Shown: positions 49,444 through 61,810 of the stretch, piece by piece
Position numbering within the stretch: the stretch's first letter is position 1
Layout: every line of letters starts with the position of its first letter
From: Paracentrotus lividus
Taxonomy: Eukaryota > Echinodermata > Echinoidea > Camarodonta > Echinidae
NCBI GenBank assembly: GCA_940671915.1
Contig: CALNVZ010000174.1
Span: forward strand, 77,039,902-77,103,901
Length of the DNA: 64,000 nt
Direction: 5' to 3'
The notes under the pieces: generated by a model
The model's database searches: none
What the model was told of the DNA's origin: nothing
What the model saw: only the letters and a program-made list of their open reading frames with translations
Made by a program: the position numbers and the translations under genes

Positions 49444-52400
49444 GGCTCAGAGACCTATATGCTGCTTAATCATTTAAGCTTCAAAATTTATTATAAATCG
49501 AAAGTAAGATTACTAAAAGTGCAAATGCTTGCATGTTCTCATCTCTTTATTAGAGTCACAAGGGCGTTAACTTGTACACCTTAAAACGGCTTATATCCAC
49601 TTGGTTACTGGCACATGGGCTTTGTTCTCTTATTGTCAACTACCACATTGGCTGAAAAATTTGTTCTACCAATTTGGTCTAATTGCTTTTTGGTTTATTC
49701 ATTAACTGGGTCTAAAATTCACTATTAATACTAATCTGTCCACATGGTCTAATTGCCTCTTCACAAACTTACTTTTTCCAATGAAATTTTGGGTCTAGTG
49801 CTTGCCACATGCCATCCACTACTAGTACGAGGATGCAAAAGATCTCATGCCTTGCTGGTCTCTGAACTTTGCATCTCTGGATCATACATCTAAACAATAT
49901 ATGCCTGTATTCACAAAGGTTTCCTCAGTTAAGCCATAGATTAAATCTGTGGTTTAACTATGGTAGCAAAATGTGACACAATCGCGAACAGTAAATGTTC
50001 CATTTATCGGATTTTTTTATACTGAAACTATTAGAAACTGCTTGGGAATGATAAGTACAAAAAATTCCTAACCACTAAAAGCATGATCCCAGAATCCAAT
50101 AAATGTGTAAGGAACAGAACAATGTAGACAGATTATTTCACAGTTTGATATTTGGCCCGTAGTTAAACAGATTTGATCTATGGCTTAACTTAGGACACCT
50201 TTGTGAATATGGGCCATAGACTAAGTGGTGTTAGACTAAGTGAATATTAGACAAAATTGGTAGAGCTAATCTGGAAATACGACAAAATGTTAAATAAGCT
50301 AAGTGGCGATGGGACCAAACGTTTAATAGACAAATTTGTCGTAGACAAAAGTTATTAGACCAATTCATCTAAACATAAGTGGTGTTAGACAAACGAATAT
50401 AAAACGAAATGGAGTACATAGCAGCCACATGTATTTGGAAATTAGACAACATTTAAAATGGGCTAAGTGACAATTAGACACAAATGGTTAGTAGACAAAT
50501 CAGTTGTAGATGAAAAGGAATTTGAACCTGCGTCACTGTGGCCTGGAACAAATTGGTTTAGACCAAATGGCATTCACTCTTTTAACAGACTCAATATCCT
50601 GTTGTTTCTCAAAATGTGATTTGATGAATTGTAGTTTCATCTTTTGAAGAAGCTATAAACCTCTGCTTGCTTTCATGATAAGAAACAATCTGTGAGATTT
50701 GATCGATCAATCTTATGACGCATGCAGTCATAAAAGAGAACTCATAAAAAGACAGAAATATTGTCATTAATTAATGATTGAAATACAAATACTTTGTACC
50801 CCCGGCATAGATCTGAACCAGCATTTTTTTTGTTATTGGAGGGGGGGGGTGATGAATAGATCATCCCCCACTAACAAAAGAGTGTAACACAGTAACTTTG
50901 CACATTGAACATGTATGTTTTTTCTCTTTATTCCCCGGTAGATTTTGAGCATTCGTATGATATTCCCTGACAATAAAAATATAATACTTGAGTGTTTTGA
51001 AGTTAGTGTTTTATTGATAATTCTAACTTATGATTTGTTAAGTAAATATATTTGTTAAGTGATCTTTAAAAAGTAATGACTCTCTATATATTATATGAAG
51101 AGTTCAATTCCAAAAGGGGCTAAATCCACTTTTGAAACTTCAGAGGAAAAAGGAATTTATTTGCCAAATTGGTAAAGTGTCTATGGAAAAGTGATATTAA
51201 AAAAAATGCATTTTGTAATAATTGCCCCTAAAATTTAGTTTTAAATTTTGTTCAAAGCCTGAACAATAGCCACATATTAAGTTTTTCATTAAAATTGAAT
51301 TTAACCCCTTTTGTTAAGTCTGAGTCATCTAATTTATGACCATACATAACTTTATGGTCAGGGGAAGAATAAAAAGGGCATGATACAGTAAGAATAATTA
51401 TACCAGGAAGATTCCTGATTTATACGTGCTTCCTGCTTTATAGTATCTTAGTGCTCTACAATGATGTAGCATGTTTACTCTGGCTTTGTTAAGTTAAGCT
51501 GTTACGTGTGCTACATGTCAAAGAATAAATTTTCCTACCAGGTTCCCATTAGCCTCACCTGGGTTAAGTGCAGCACCCTGTAAATAAATTTCTTGCTTAA
51601 GCAAATTAACACCAGAAAAGTTGGATTTGCACCTGCGACCCTCAGATTGAAAAGAGAGTCAGAACCACTATAGGGCGATTCTTTGAAAAGTGAACCTTTT
51701 TGGAAAAATAAAGTTTGTCTTTTTTGTTTTTAAGCTGCCCATTTATATAGAGCATTGTTGAAGTTTCATGAAATGCATTTTTTATCTTAATTTTACAAAA
51801 TTTTCATGCTCATTTGCATAAATTAACATGCCAAAAATTTGAATAGAAAAATGGTAAGTAAAATATAATTTGTTTGACCCTGACTTGATTGTATATGCTG
51901 GTCTCCTTACTTTGATTATTGTCATTATACCCTTTTTAAACTTCATTCCTTTAAATTTAAATGAAAAATAATGGTGTTGAATTGATTGTTTTAAGATAAT
52001 TAACTAAAGAAATTAAGTACCATCAAATGTCAAACACGTGACCCAAAAACACGAAAAGTTAACGCCCCCAAAAAACCATGGTTTCTATTATTACTACAAT
52101 TTTTTCTCCAAAAGCTAGATATAATGTGCCTTGCATCTCACAAATATGAAGCCATGAAAGCTTTAATTTAGTTATTATTAAGTTTGAAATTGGTCACACA
52201 CGTGACCACGGGTCACGTGTGTGACCAACTATGGTCTTGCCTTAAAAAAAGGGACCAGGCTATTCGGCCATTCTTTGAAAAGTGAACCTTTTGGGGACAA
52301 ATAATTTTTGCTTTTTGATTTTAAAGTCCTAGACCGTACCGACAAATGAAATAGCCAAAAACGAAAGCTAATATGCTATATAATACGACAATTCCAAATT

Positions 52401-55220
52401 AAGGCGTTTTTGTTGTCCATCTAGAAAGTATTTAATTAAAAAGATGACCGAACCTCAACCAGGCCACCCTCCCGAATACTTGTAAAATTACCCCTAATTT
52501 AAAATTGCGAGTGATGACGTCAAAATGTTAATGGAATGCTACAGCAGTCCTGCGGCTAGGCATGATTGCGTTTCGCCTTTAGAAACACATTTCTATTGCT
52601 ATGTCAGGACAATAGACGCCCTGTGAGCTAGAATTCTATTGTTATGAAATGAAAGGGCAAAGTCAATCATGCCTGGCCACAGGACTGCTGTAGCATTCCA
52701 TTAACATTTTTTGACGTCATCACTCGCACTTTTAATTAGGGTAATTCGGGAGGGGTGGCCTGGTTGAGGTTCGGTCATCTTTTTAATTAAATACTTCTAG
52801 ATGGACATAAAAACGCCTAATTTGGAATTGTTGTATTATATAGCATATTAGCTTTCGCTTTTGGCTATTTCATTAGTCGGTCCGGTCTGGGACTTAAGCT
52901 TTATATTCAAATAGAGCAATGTCTGAGGTTTCATGAACCGATGTTTTTTCGTGTTTTTTTGCAATTGTTCATGCTCATTTGCCTAAATTAACATAAATGA
53001 TAATTAAATGGAAAAACGGTAAATAAAATATCATTTTTTAACCCTTTTTTACTTGGATTACTGTCATTATATTATTATTTACCTCTGTTCCTTTTAATCT
53101 AACCAAAAAAACAATGTTGTTAAATGATTATATTAAGATAATCAACCTGGAAATAATTGCCCTAAAATGTCACACCCAAGTAACCAGAAAACACAAAAAG
53201 TTTATGCCCCGTCTTAACCATGGCTCTGGTATTATTATAATTATTTCTTCAAAGCTACATTTAATGTACCTTACATCTCACTAAATATGAATCCATGACA
53301 AGTTTTAATTTGATTATTAATTAGAAACAATTGGTCACACACGTGACCCGCTGGGTGGGGGCGGTAATAAATTCTGATTATTTTCACTGTCATTGGCTGA
53401 AATTAATTTATTTTAGCATTATTATGCTCCAAAATGGTTCTGCAATAATTTTTGCGAAAAAACAAAAAACAACAAAAAGAACAACAAACAAACAAAACAA
53501 AAGGTCGAAAAAAAACAATGAATACATAAGAAATTCAATAAAACAATGAAATACACAATGAATTTAGTTCGATATCAATTTTTTTTCCAAGTACAATTGT
53601 TCGGAATCCTATAAAGATTTATGCAAACACAAATTAGCATTCCAGAAGCTGTAGTTTGTCAATTAGAACAAAAATTATGACTTCATGCAATGCGTAAATT
53701 AGCATAATTAATTCATATAAAATGAATTATTATTATTATTATTATGGGAAAATTAAAAGTGCTTCCTTGTATAGTTACATCACAAACTACCATCGTGCAA
53801 ATTTTCGGCGCGCTCGGCGCGATCAAAAGCCAAGATCTTATAGGGGGCATCGTGACCGCCCCCTCCCTACCCGCCCCTCACCAGTCTTGACAGCTACCAA
53901 AAACACCTCCATTGACTGACCTAGGGTTGAGTTCATAAATTTTTTTACCACAGCGGATATAGTAATTGCTCAAATGTACATTTATTGCTTAATACATATA
54001 TATTCATTTTTCTGTACAATTTGCCAATGTCACACACGTGACCCACTAAATGTCACACACGTGACCCGACATCACGATATAAAATAATAGATAAAAAAGA
54101 CATTTCAGAGATGACTCCTATCCAGTGGTATTTTTGGTTAACAGATCCATAATGCCTATCTCACAGCAATAAGAACATTTCATCATTTTAAAAAACTCAC
54201 AGGAATTTCAAAATGAAATTGAACTTTCAAAATCATGCCGTTCTGTGAAGTCACACACGTGACCCACTTCTTTTGACCTCTGACCTTGAACATGCATATT
54301 GTAAATATCAAAAAATATTTTCAAATGATAGCCAACAAAATATATAAGCATGATATAAAACATTAAATCAGTATATTTTTTAAATTGTTAGAGTTATAGC
54401 GAATTAAAGTCAAGTTTTGCATAATTTCGGTCACACACGTGACCAAGAATGGTCTATAACACGATGCTTCCACTTTAATGAATACGGGTGGTATCTCACT
54501 TTGCGGAGACGTCTCCACGATAAAATAGAAAATTTCGTCTCCGCGATGGATAAAAAGTATTAGAGACGTCTCCGATATCGTTGAGACGTTTTAGAGACGT
54601 CTCGGAGACGGATTTGGGACTACTTCAGATTTTTGTTTTTTCATAAATTGTCGCGGAGACGTCTCTAATACTTTTTATCCGTCGGGAGACGAAATTTTCT
54701 ATTTGTCGCGGAGACGTCTCCGTGAAGTGAGATACCACCCTAAATGTTCAAATTCCATCTAAACGAGAGGTAATTAATGAAGGGTATTAGATTAAAAAAT
54801 AACTTAGTCTGTTTGTTGATTGGAGCAGTAAATGAACTTTTAGTTTTTATTCCATATCATAACAATGCTATATGGGGCGGGGTGGTCTCTGTAAAGGGTC
54901 ATTCTAATGATAGTGATATATGCAGGATTCAGGGTGCCTTAAAGGGGCACAGAGAGCCGTTTCCCCTTCCTTTTCGGCCATTTGATTTGAAATGTTTCAA
55001 TTTTACGGGGGCCACATACGCCCCTGGATTCCACGCCTGATCTGTAGGATATCAAGTGTAAACCATGAGATATTCTAATATTTGAAGAAAGAAAATCATA
55101 AATGGATTGATAATAATTTGAATCCTCTGCAATCCTCGTGATGTGACAATATCTGAGTTGACATTTATATTACAATATAAGAATTAGAGTAAGGGAGAGA
55201 GAAGGGAATGAAATAGATAG

Positions 55221-55274
<54 letters not shown>

Positions 55275-55284
55275 GAGGAGAGCG
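49444..55284 (+). repeat. 5.85 kb tandem duplication, copy 2
   Basis: Begins ggctcagagac right after the AG microsatellite of copy 1 and ends in its own AG run (55198-55276), 40 bases before an N gap. Contains the same internal elements at an offset of about 5.85-5.89 kb, including the MITE at 54486-54740 and the foldback at about 52322-52896. Confidence 0.95.
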
Positions 55285-55323
55285 CGGGTGGAGTGAGACA
55301 ATGGAAAATAATTAGGAGGTCGA

Positions 55324-55348
55324 NNNNNNNNNNNNNNNNNNNNNNNNN
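55324..55348. other. Assembly gap (25 N)
   Basis: Gap beside the AG microsatellite that closes copy 2 of the 5.85 kb block. Confidence 0.99.
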
Positions 55349-55724
55349 AGGGTCGTGAGAGAAACAGAGGAAAGGGAGATAAACGGTGGGTATACAATGT
55401 ACCATATACCGCCCCATGCAACGCATACTTCTTTACCCCCTTCCTTTTTTTCTTCTTCTAAACTTAGTATCACATGGGTGTCACGTGGGAGGCATATAAT
55501 ATTATGGGATGGTACGTATACTAGGGGGCGTATAGATGGGGGAAAACCCAATCTTCAAAAGTTTTTTTCCTTCCTATCAGTAACAAAAAGGTTGTCTTGG
55601 ATGACAATTTTACACTGCTCGTAATACAATCATAGTAGCTTTGTTACGTAAAAAGGAAGGGCCTTGAGAAAAAGTCAAAGTAACAAAAAAAATCATTCAG
55701 CTTCTAATTTGATAGATTTTAGAC

Positions 55725-55736
55725 ATGGAAGGCCAG
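55725..55736 (+). CDS. Pro-rich membrane protein exon 1
   Basis: A four-codon coding exon, ATG GAA GGC CAG, followed by gtgagt. The start is chosen because it is in phase with exon 2 and ends at a good donor. Confidence 0.55.
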
Positions 55737-56762
55737 GTGAGTGATGATAATTTCATTATTATTTCATTAAAAAAAATAAGTTTTCAAACTGCTTTTATTA
55801 TATTCATTTTTATTTTAAAATCAATTGGAAATATCATTACCGCAGTGAATTTAATATGAACATCGGGAATTCAACCAAAAACCACATGAAATTAAAAATG
55901 TATGGAAAAGGGGGTCATATAAAGAAGAAAAGGATGGTAATAAATGGTAACATGTCATCTTTCTCCTCTTACTTAAAATTCTTTTAAAAAAAGCTAAGTG
56001 ACCCGTCGAGCAATTACGCTCCAGCCCAGCCTGGGCCCTATCCCCCAGGCTATGGACAACCCCAACCACAACCAGGCTACGGACAACCACCACCACCCCA
56101 ACAACCAGGGTATGGCTATTACCCACCACCACCGATGCAACAACAACAGCAAATGAACAATACAGTTGTGGTCACCCAAAATGCCGGTGCTAGTACAGTC
56201 GTTATTGACAACAGGTAATTGGCAACAAATGCAGTGAATTGTTAAAGCAATTAATATATTGCTAGTATTTCATTGATTTACCATTTATTTAAGTGAACTT
56301 GTGAGAATAAAATAATGACAAATTACAGAACTACATTCATCAATCTGTTTGATTATCATTAATAAAAAAATATATATATACCAAAACGGATAAAGGGGCC
56401 GGGTACGGACCCTGCCCCGTAAACTTTACAAAAACAAAACGAATAAAAAAGGCGTGCCCTATAATGAGTACCAAAAAAAAGGAGGGGGTAAAAACAGCAC
56501 TGTCCCCTAAAACATTCTGGATCCACTCCTGTGGTCTATCGTGTTCATCAAAAGGATGTATCATGCAAAATAGAATTGTACATTATTATAAATAATGATC
56601 AACTCGAAATCACTTGCATATAATTTAATACCATTTTATATTGAAAAACTCGTTCATTCTCGATTTAATCATTATTCTCAATACAGTCGAAACGTGAATC
56701 ACTGCCTGCACTGCTGTATCTCATTCTTTTTCTTTCCTTGGATTTTCGTCTGGATCATGCTT
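55725..56762 (+). CDS. Proline/tyrosine-rich small membrane protein, 3' incomplete
   Basis: Three exons join in frame: 55725-55736 (MEGQ), 55994-56214 and 56687-56762. The product has about 103 residues so far: a cytoplasmic-type tail of PYPPGYGQPQPQPGYGQ-like repeats, MQQQQQMNNTVVVTQNAGAS, then RNVNHCLHCCISFFFFPWIF and VWIML, a single hydrophobic segment with a Cys cluster likely to be palmitoylated. The spacing NHxLHxxxxxxxxxxWxxVW recalls a short membrane module found after proline-rich tails in many small proteins; I cannot name the family. The donor CTT before gtgagt shows that at least one more exon follows, probably encoding only a few residues and the stop; I did not find it. A mariner-like element occupies the start of that intron. 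Confidence 0.72.
55994..56214 (+). CDS. Pro-rich membrane protein exon 2
   Basis: Acceptor aaaaaaag, donor ACAG before gtaatt. Encodes a Pro/Gln/Tyr/Gly-rich tail with PGYGQP repeats and ends VVVTQNAGASTVVIDN. Confidence 0.75.
56687..56762 (+). CDS. Pro-rich membrane protein exon 3 (membrane segment)
   Basis: Acceptor aatacag; the split codon gives Ser, then RNVNHCLHCCISFFFFPWIF and VWIML. Donor CTT before gtgagt, phase 0. Confidence 0.72.
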
Positions 56763-56786
56763 GTGAGTGGCAATAATATTTTTATA

Positions 56787-58025
56787 CAGTGCGTCCCAAA
56801 AAAGAACTATACACTTTTGACAAGGCTACCAAATTAAAAATATATGATTCTTGGGGAAAGGCTAAGATGTTTATAAAGCTCATATCCTCAACTATCATTA
56901 TGACACAAAAAAAATCTGAAAATAACGCATTCTTCAGTGAGCAATGCCCACTTTTATGAAGGACACAAAAAATTGCATGTGCAGGAATTCGTTATTCATT
57001 TACCACCTGGGTATGGCATGCCAATAAGGATTCAAAGAAATAATGGAATGAATCAGCTAACAGAATAAAAGATGTATGAACGGTCAGAAATAAACAATCA
57101 GTATTATGCAAAATATAGATTTCACCTTTTTGTTTTCATACACTGTTAAAAAAAAAACCAAAAGATTTTACAGAGAGAAAAATACAGAACCGTTCAGTAT
57201 TATGAATGATAATATAATTCTGTGTATTTTTATTACGGGAAATTTTCTGAAATTTAACAAAACAGGTCTGGTCTTAAAAAGGAAAAAGGCTTTTTATTAC
57301 AGGAAATTTGTAAATTTACATACCCCATATACCATCTTTCTGTAATTGTACTGTTATTTTACTGTACATTGTGTTACCAATTGTGCCGTGAGATTACAGG
57401 TGTTCTGGAAGTTCTGCTGCAGGAACTTTTTCTGTTTTTTTTAGGAGAAAAAATACAGAATCATTCTGTATATGTATGACAGAATCATTCTGTATATTTT
57501 TATAACGGGAAATTTTCTGCAATTTAACAGAACAGGTCTGTTTAAAAAAAGACATAAAGTATATAATTATAGAAAATTTGTAAATTTTCATTGCTCATAT
57601 ACCAATTTTCTGTGATTTCACTGCAAATTTGTGCAGTAAGATTACTGATGTTCTCGAGACTCTGCTGCAGGAACTTTCCTGTTTTTTTTAAGAGAAATTT
57701 TCTAACAGTGTATCATTGATTTTTGCTCTGACTACAGTTTATCTTTGTCTTTGTTTGCCGATTTATTCCATTATTACGTGAATCCTTCTTGGCATGCCAT
57801 AGGCCTACCGAGGGATGAATAGCGAATTCCTGCGCAGGCTGTTTTTTGTGTCCTTCATAAAAGTGGGCATTGCTCATTGAAGTATGCGTTGTTTACGGAA
57901 TTTTTCGTGTCATAATGATAGTTTAGGATATGAGCTTTTTATATCTAAACTTTCCCCCCAATAATCATATATTTTTTAATTTGGTGGCCTTGTAAAAAGT
58001 GTATAGTTCTTTTTGGGACGCACTG
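56787..58025. mobile_element. Mariner-like element, TIR CAGTGCGTCCCAAAAAAGAA
   Basis: cagtgcgtcccaaaaaagaa followed by ctatacactttt pairs with aaaagtgtatag and ttctttttgggacgcactg. TA at both flanks (56785-56786, 58026-58027). 1239 bp with no transposase. Inner sequences also mirror (gcattcttcagtgagcaatg / cattgctcattgaagtatgc). It lies in the intron after exon 3 of the Pro-rich membrane protein gene. Confidence 0.92.
57141..57710. mobile_element. Element nested in the mariner-like element, TIR CACTGTTA
   Basis: cactgttaaaaa and tttctaacagtg are inverted and flanked by TA (57139-57140, 57711-57712). 570 bp, made of repeated blocks such as attctgtatattttta and gaaattttctg.aatttaac. Confidence 0.78.
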
Positions 58026-58081
58026 TATAGGGTGATGTTGAGAATGTTTTTACTAGACGCCTTCGTTTTGTTGAAATGAAA

Positions 58082-58418
58082 CATGGTGTGATAAGGGAGT
58101 TGTGCAAAACAACTTATACTTATGGTATGTCGACTTTATTTATTTCATTTTATTCTAGTCAATATATGTTGAATGTATTCCCTCAGTTTATCTATTTTAT
58201 ATCCAAGGCTAAATATAGCATTGTTTTATTTTGTAAATTATTACTAAATACTACTACTGTCATTTTATTACAATTTCTTCTTGAGAGCTTGAGAGTTTTA
58301 TCTTCCTTCAATCTTTGTTAATTTTCAGATATTTCTGATGAAGTCATAAAGACGAAAGCTAAAATTACCAGAAGTGTTCTCCTACGTCATCTTTTTGTTT
58401 TGCACAACTCATGTATCA

Positions 58419-58424
<6 letters not shown>
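58082..58424. repeat. Imperfect inverted-repeat unit next to an AT microsatellite
   Basis: catggtgtgataagggagtt then gtgcaaaac pairs imperfectly with gttttgcacaactcatgtat then cacactat. Followed directly by an (AT)n run. Confidence 0.6.

Positions 58425-58473
<49 letters not shown>
58423..58473. repeat. (AT)n microsatellite
   Basis: About 24 AT dinucleotides. Confidence 0.98.
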
Positions 58474-58479
<6 letters not shown>

Positions 58480-58607
58480 ACTCAGCGCTTGTAAAGAAGG
58501 GTAGGCGTAAACGCCAAAAATTCAAGTAGTTTATAATCTAAGCTCCTCTAATTTAGATTTGAACAAAGAGGTAAACTCAAAAATATATGATATAAAATAA
58601 TGAGCAA

Positions 58608-58690
58608 AGAAAATGGGATTCCATCGGGATTCGAACCCTAGACTTCCCTGACTGCTACACTGGCGCTCTACCGACTGAGCTTTGGCAAAC
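58608..58690 (-). mobile_element. tRNA-like SINE head
   Basis: The reverse strand reads aaagctcagtcggtagagcg, then GGGTTCGAATCCC (B-box). The acceptor ends do not pair properly, so this is a SINE head or tRNA pseudogene rather than a tRNA. Confidence 0.65.
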
Positions 58691-59548
58691 CCTTATGTCG
58701 GTGTCCATCCCAGAGAACCCCTTAGCTAACAATACTCGAGTTATCAGAAGCCCCCTTTATAGCTCATTATTTGAAAAGCATGTGGGGAAATTATTTTCAT
58801 AATGTGATATCACAAAAATTATTATTTGAAATGCCTGAGTGTGTGAATATTTTGGAAAAGTGGTTAAATATTTAATTTAAGATTATGTCGAGATCTTTTT
58901 TAATGGTTTTGATGTTATCTTTAGCTATTAATGTGTGTAAAATACAAAAAAAAAATGAAAACAATTATTGAATGGAATGAAAAAAATATAAACAAAATCT
59001 TAATCAGGAACGCTCTTATTTAATCATAATTTGAGATGTTTAGGCTCAAGTCCCAATTGTGCGATTTTACGCACTTCTTTTTTGTTCCTCCTGTAGAGAA
59101 TCAATAAATAATAGATTAAATAAAAACAAACAACGTTACATTTCCAAACAGAACTAATTTATCTATTTTTTAATGTAGATTATACTGGTTGAGGTTATTT
59201 TCTAAACTAGAGATAGTTATTAACGTTATACTCATCGCTTTCCTTCATGGTTGTGCTATTACCATTTATTATACAGTAGTCATTTTTAACAAATTTTTTT
59301 TTCTCCTATTAAAATCCTTATTGAAATCAACAGTGCATCTGCTACGGTTGCTAAATACAAGAAAGGGGCCTTATGAGTTGAAGGGGTTCGTCTATATGCA
59401 GCAATGGAACTTATAATTTTCCCGCTAAAATCTATAGCATTTAAATATTTTTTGTTGATTTGTTGCTGTTAATGTTGTTTTCTGATGCTTCACCCCCTCG
59501 TCATACTTAATGTTATGTGACAGTCATGAATGGTAAAAGGTATAACTA

Positions 59549-59696
59549 CACTCTTATTAAGGGTCAATTTGACTCTTTTCTGGGTCCACTTGGGGCCATA
59601 CACCATTCACGGGGTCAATTGTCACCATACATGTTGTATGGTCCCAATGGACCTGTACACAGATTGGGGTCAAATTGACTCTTTGTTTTTAGAGTG
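59549..59696. mobile_element. Very short MITE with TIR CACTCT
   Basis: cactcttattaagggtcaat and gtcaaattgactctttg...agagtg are inverted ends with acaccattc/catac.tgttgtatgg in the middle. 148 bp. Confidence 0.75.
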
Positions 59697-60210
59697 ATGC
59701 CCCATTTTCTGATAGGCCTACCTATTCTTTGGCTGTTCTACATTGCGAGACACCAAATAAAAAAAAAGGCTCGAACAAAATGCTATATGGGGGCCTATCA
59801 TGTTGTTGGTATTTTTTTCCTGCCCCCCCCCCCCTCCAAAAAAAAGGGGGGATAAAAAAAAAAAACTTTTAGCAACACCCGGACGGGTGAAATTATTCCC
59901 AGCTAAATAATAATATGTGACCCAGGTATCTTTATGTAGAATGTAAATATGTAAAATTGCTTGACTTTAACTGTGTAAATATTATTTCAAACTGTGTTTA
60001 CACTGTGGGATACTATGTAATTTCTAGCAGAGTTATAGACTTCATGAGACTTTTTTTTTTAATGTGTGTGTTTCTCTTTCTCTTATGATCAATTCGATGT
60101 ACTATATTTAATACAACTGATTTGTTTGATCAAACTCTTTGGTTTATGATTATGATCTGTACATAGTAATTTCGTACGTGTTGATCGTCAAACAAAAGTA
60201 CCTAAATCTA

Positions 60211-60689
60211 CAGTCTGTGTCAAAAAAAATGGTACAGTCGGGGAAAATATAATTTAGGTGTGAAATTTTTTCATATTATGTGTGTTTGTGGTGCTAAATT
60301 AAAGCCAAAAGATTTTTCTTGTTGATGAGCTTTGTCCTGTATAATTTGCTTTCGTAGAACAAAAGTTATGCTAAGTTTTGTGCGACAACGACAAGGAACA
60401 AATCGAAATTACGCACTTATATTGTTCTGGAGCGCTGAATACTAGTACACGGTCATTATGCGAAATCATACACAAAGGCATGGGACGGCGTGCGAAAAAA
60501 TGGATTTTTCTTGATTGTAGAAAATTAGTCATATCTCAAAAAATACTGCTCAAAATGTGATGCAAAAAAATGCAGATGAAAGTCTAATTACCTCGCTTTA
60601 TGAAAGTACTAAATAATACCAGGTTGTGATTTATCTTCATGCTATAAAAAAATGTTTTCCACTTGTACCATTTTATTTGACACAGACTG
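60211..60689. mobile_element. Mariner-like MITE, copy 2 (TIR CAGTCTGTGT)
   Basis: Same family as 7618-8090: ends cagtctgtgtcaaaaaaaat and tgacacagactg, TA on both sides, 479 bp. It shares internal blocks such as gtagaacaaaagttatgct. Confidence 0.9.
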
Positions 60690-60775
60690 TATACCTTTCC
60701 CCCAAATGAAAAATATACAATATAGGTTTTCCCGGTCAATTCTAAACTTTATGCAGTTGACTTTGTTAATGTTCA

Positions 60776-61810
60776 AGGGCAAGTCCAAGCTATTTGTTCC
60801 CGAGGTAGTGATTTTTCAACTTTCCGACCATTTTTGTGTCAAGTGTGTCAGTAAGGTTTTAGAAGTACATATAATGTATCATATCGCCACAAAGTATATG
60901 AAATAAACTTAATGCAAATGAGGTCAAAAAGTCATTTAAAGGTCATATGACGTCACAAGGCTCATTAATATTCAAATTGAAAAAATGATAAAATGCATTA
61001 AAAATGCCATTTTCAGCCATTATTTCTAAAGGTTTGTTATAGGAATACAACCAAAAAGTACATATTTTCTGTTTCTATATTCTATATCATCTTGGCTTCC
61101 TCTGGTGAAAACATCACAAACCTATATAGCACATAACTTTCCATAGTTTTATTCTTCAAGTATCCATGTCTCAGTAGTAGTCTCACAAAAGTTACTGAGC
61201 TGATGTAAAATAATATAGTTTTATTGCTCGCCCTCCCACCTCAAGTAATGAAACAAAATATTAACTTTTTTACAGTAATGTGTTGTATTATGGTTATTTT
61301 GTTTTATCAGCAGGATTTTTTTTTTTACACAACATGTTGCTACGCCTTGGCTACACCACATATTTAAAGGAAAATATTTCATGGAATAATTGTCCCATGT
61401 GTTACGTGTCCCATGTGTTACACGTCGCATTTGATAAAACTTGACCTTGCCAGAAAACGTGAGGCTGTATTGACATTAAAATATATATTTACAAAGTTTA
61501 TTGCATGGTTAAGAGGATGTGACTATGCAAGTTTTTATCTGCTTTTTAAATTCCTAGTATCATGTGAACAAATTCAAAATTTAAAAACACCATTTTTCTG
61601 GTCCCATGTGTTACGAATAAATTATCATAAATTAAATATGAATTGAGTTATTTCAATTATTTTTTATGATTTTGTTGAAGGTTCTTAGTACCTTCAAAAA
61701 TATACCTAAGGGTTAAGGATTGGAATTTCAATTTAAGATTTATCGAAAAAGTCAATTTTTGTCTCTGAATGTCCCGTTTGTTACATCGCAAAATAGCGTG
61801 GACTTGCCCT
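60776..61810. mobile_element. Inverted-repeat element, TIR AGGGCAAGTCCA
   Basis: agggcaagtccaagc pairs with gcgtggacttgccct. 1035 bp, no transposase. Contains CCCATGTGTTACG-type words at 61394, 61408 and 61602 and CCCGTTTGTTACATCG at 61772. Confidence 0.82.

Noticed and set aside
55170-55421. Ser/Leu-rich ORFs spanning the N gap
   Set aside because: Translations of the AG microsatellite across unknown bases.
61413-61646. 77-residue plus ORF and neighbours in 60-64 kb
   Set aside because: They lie in transposon interiors or microsatellites, with no splice context and no recognisable domain.
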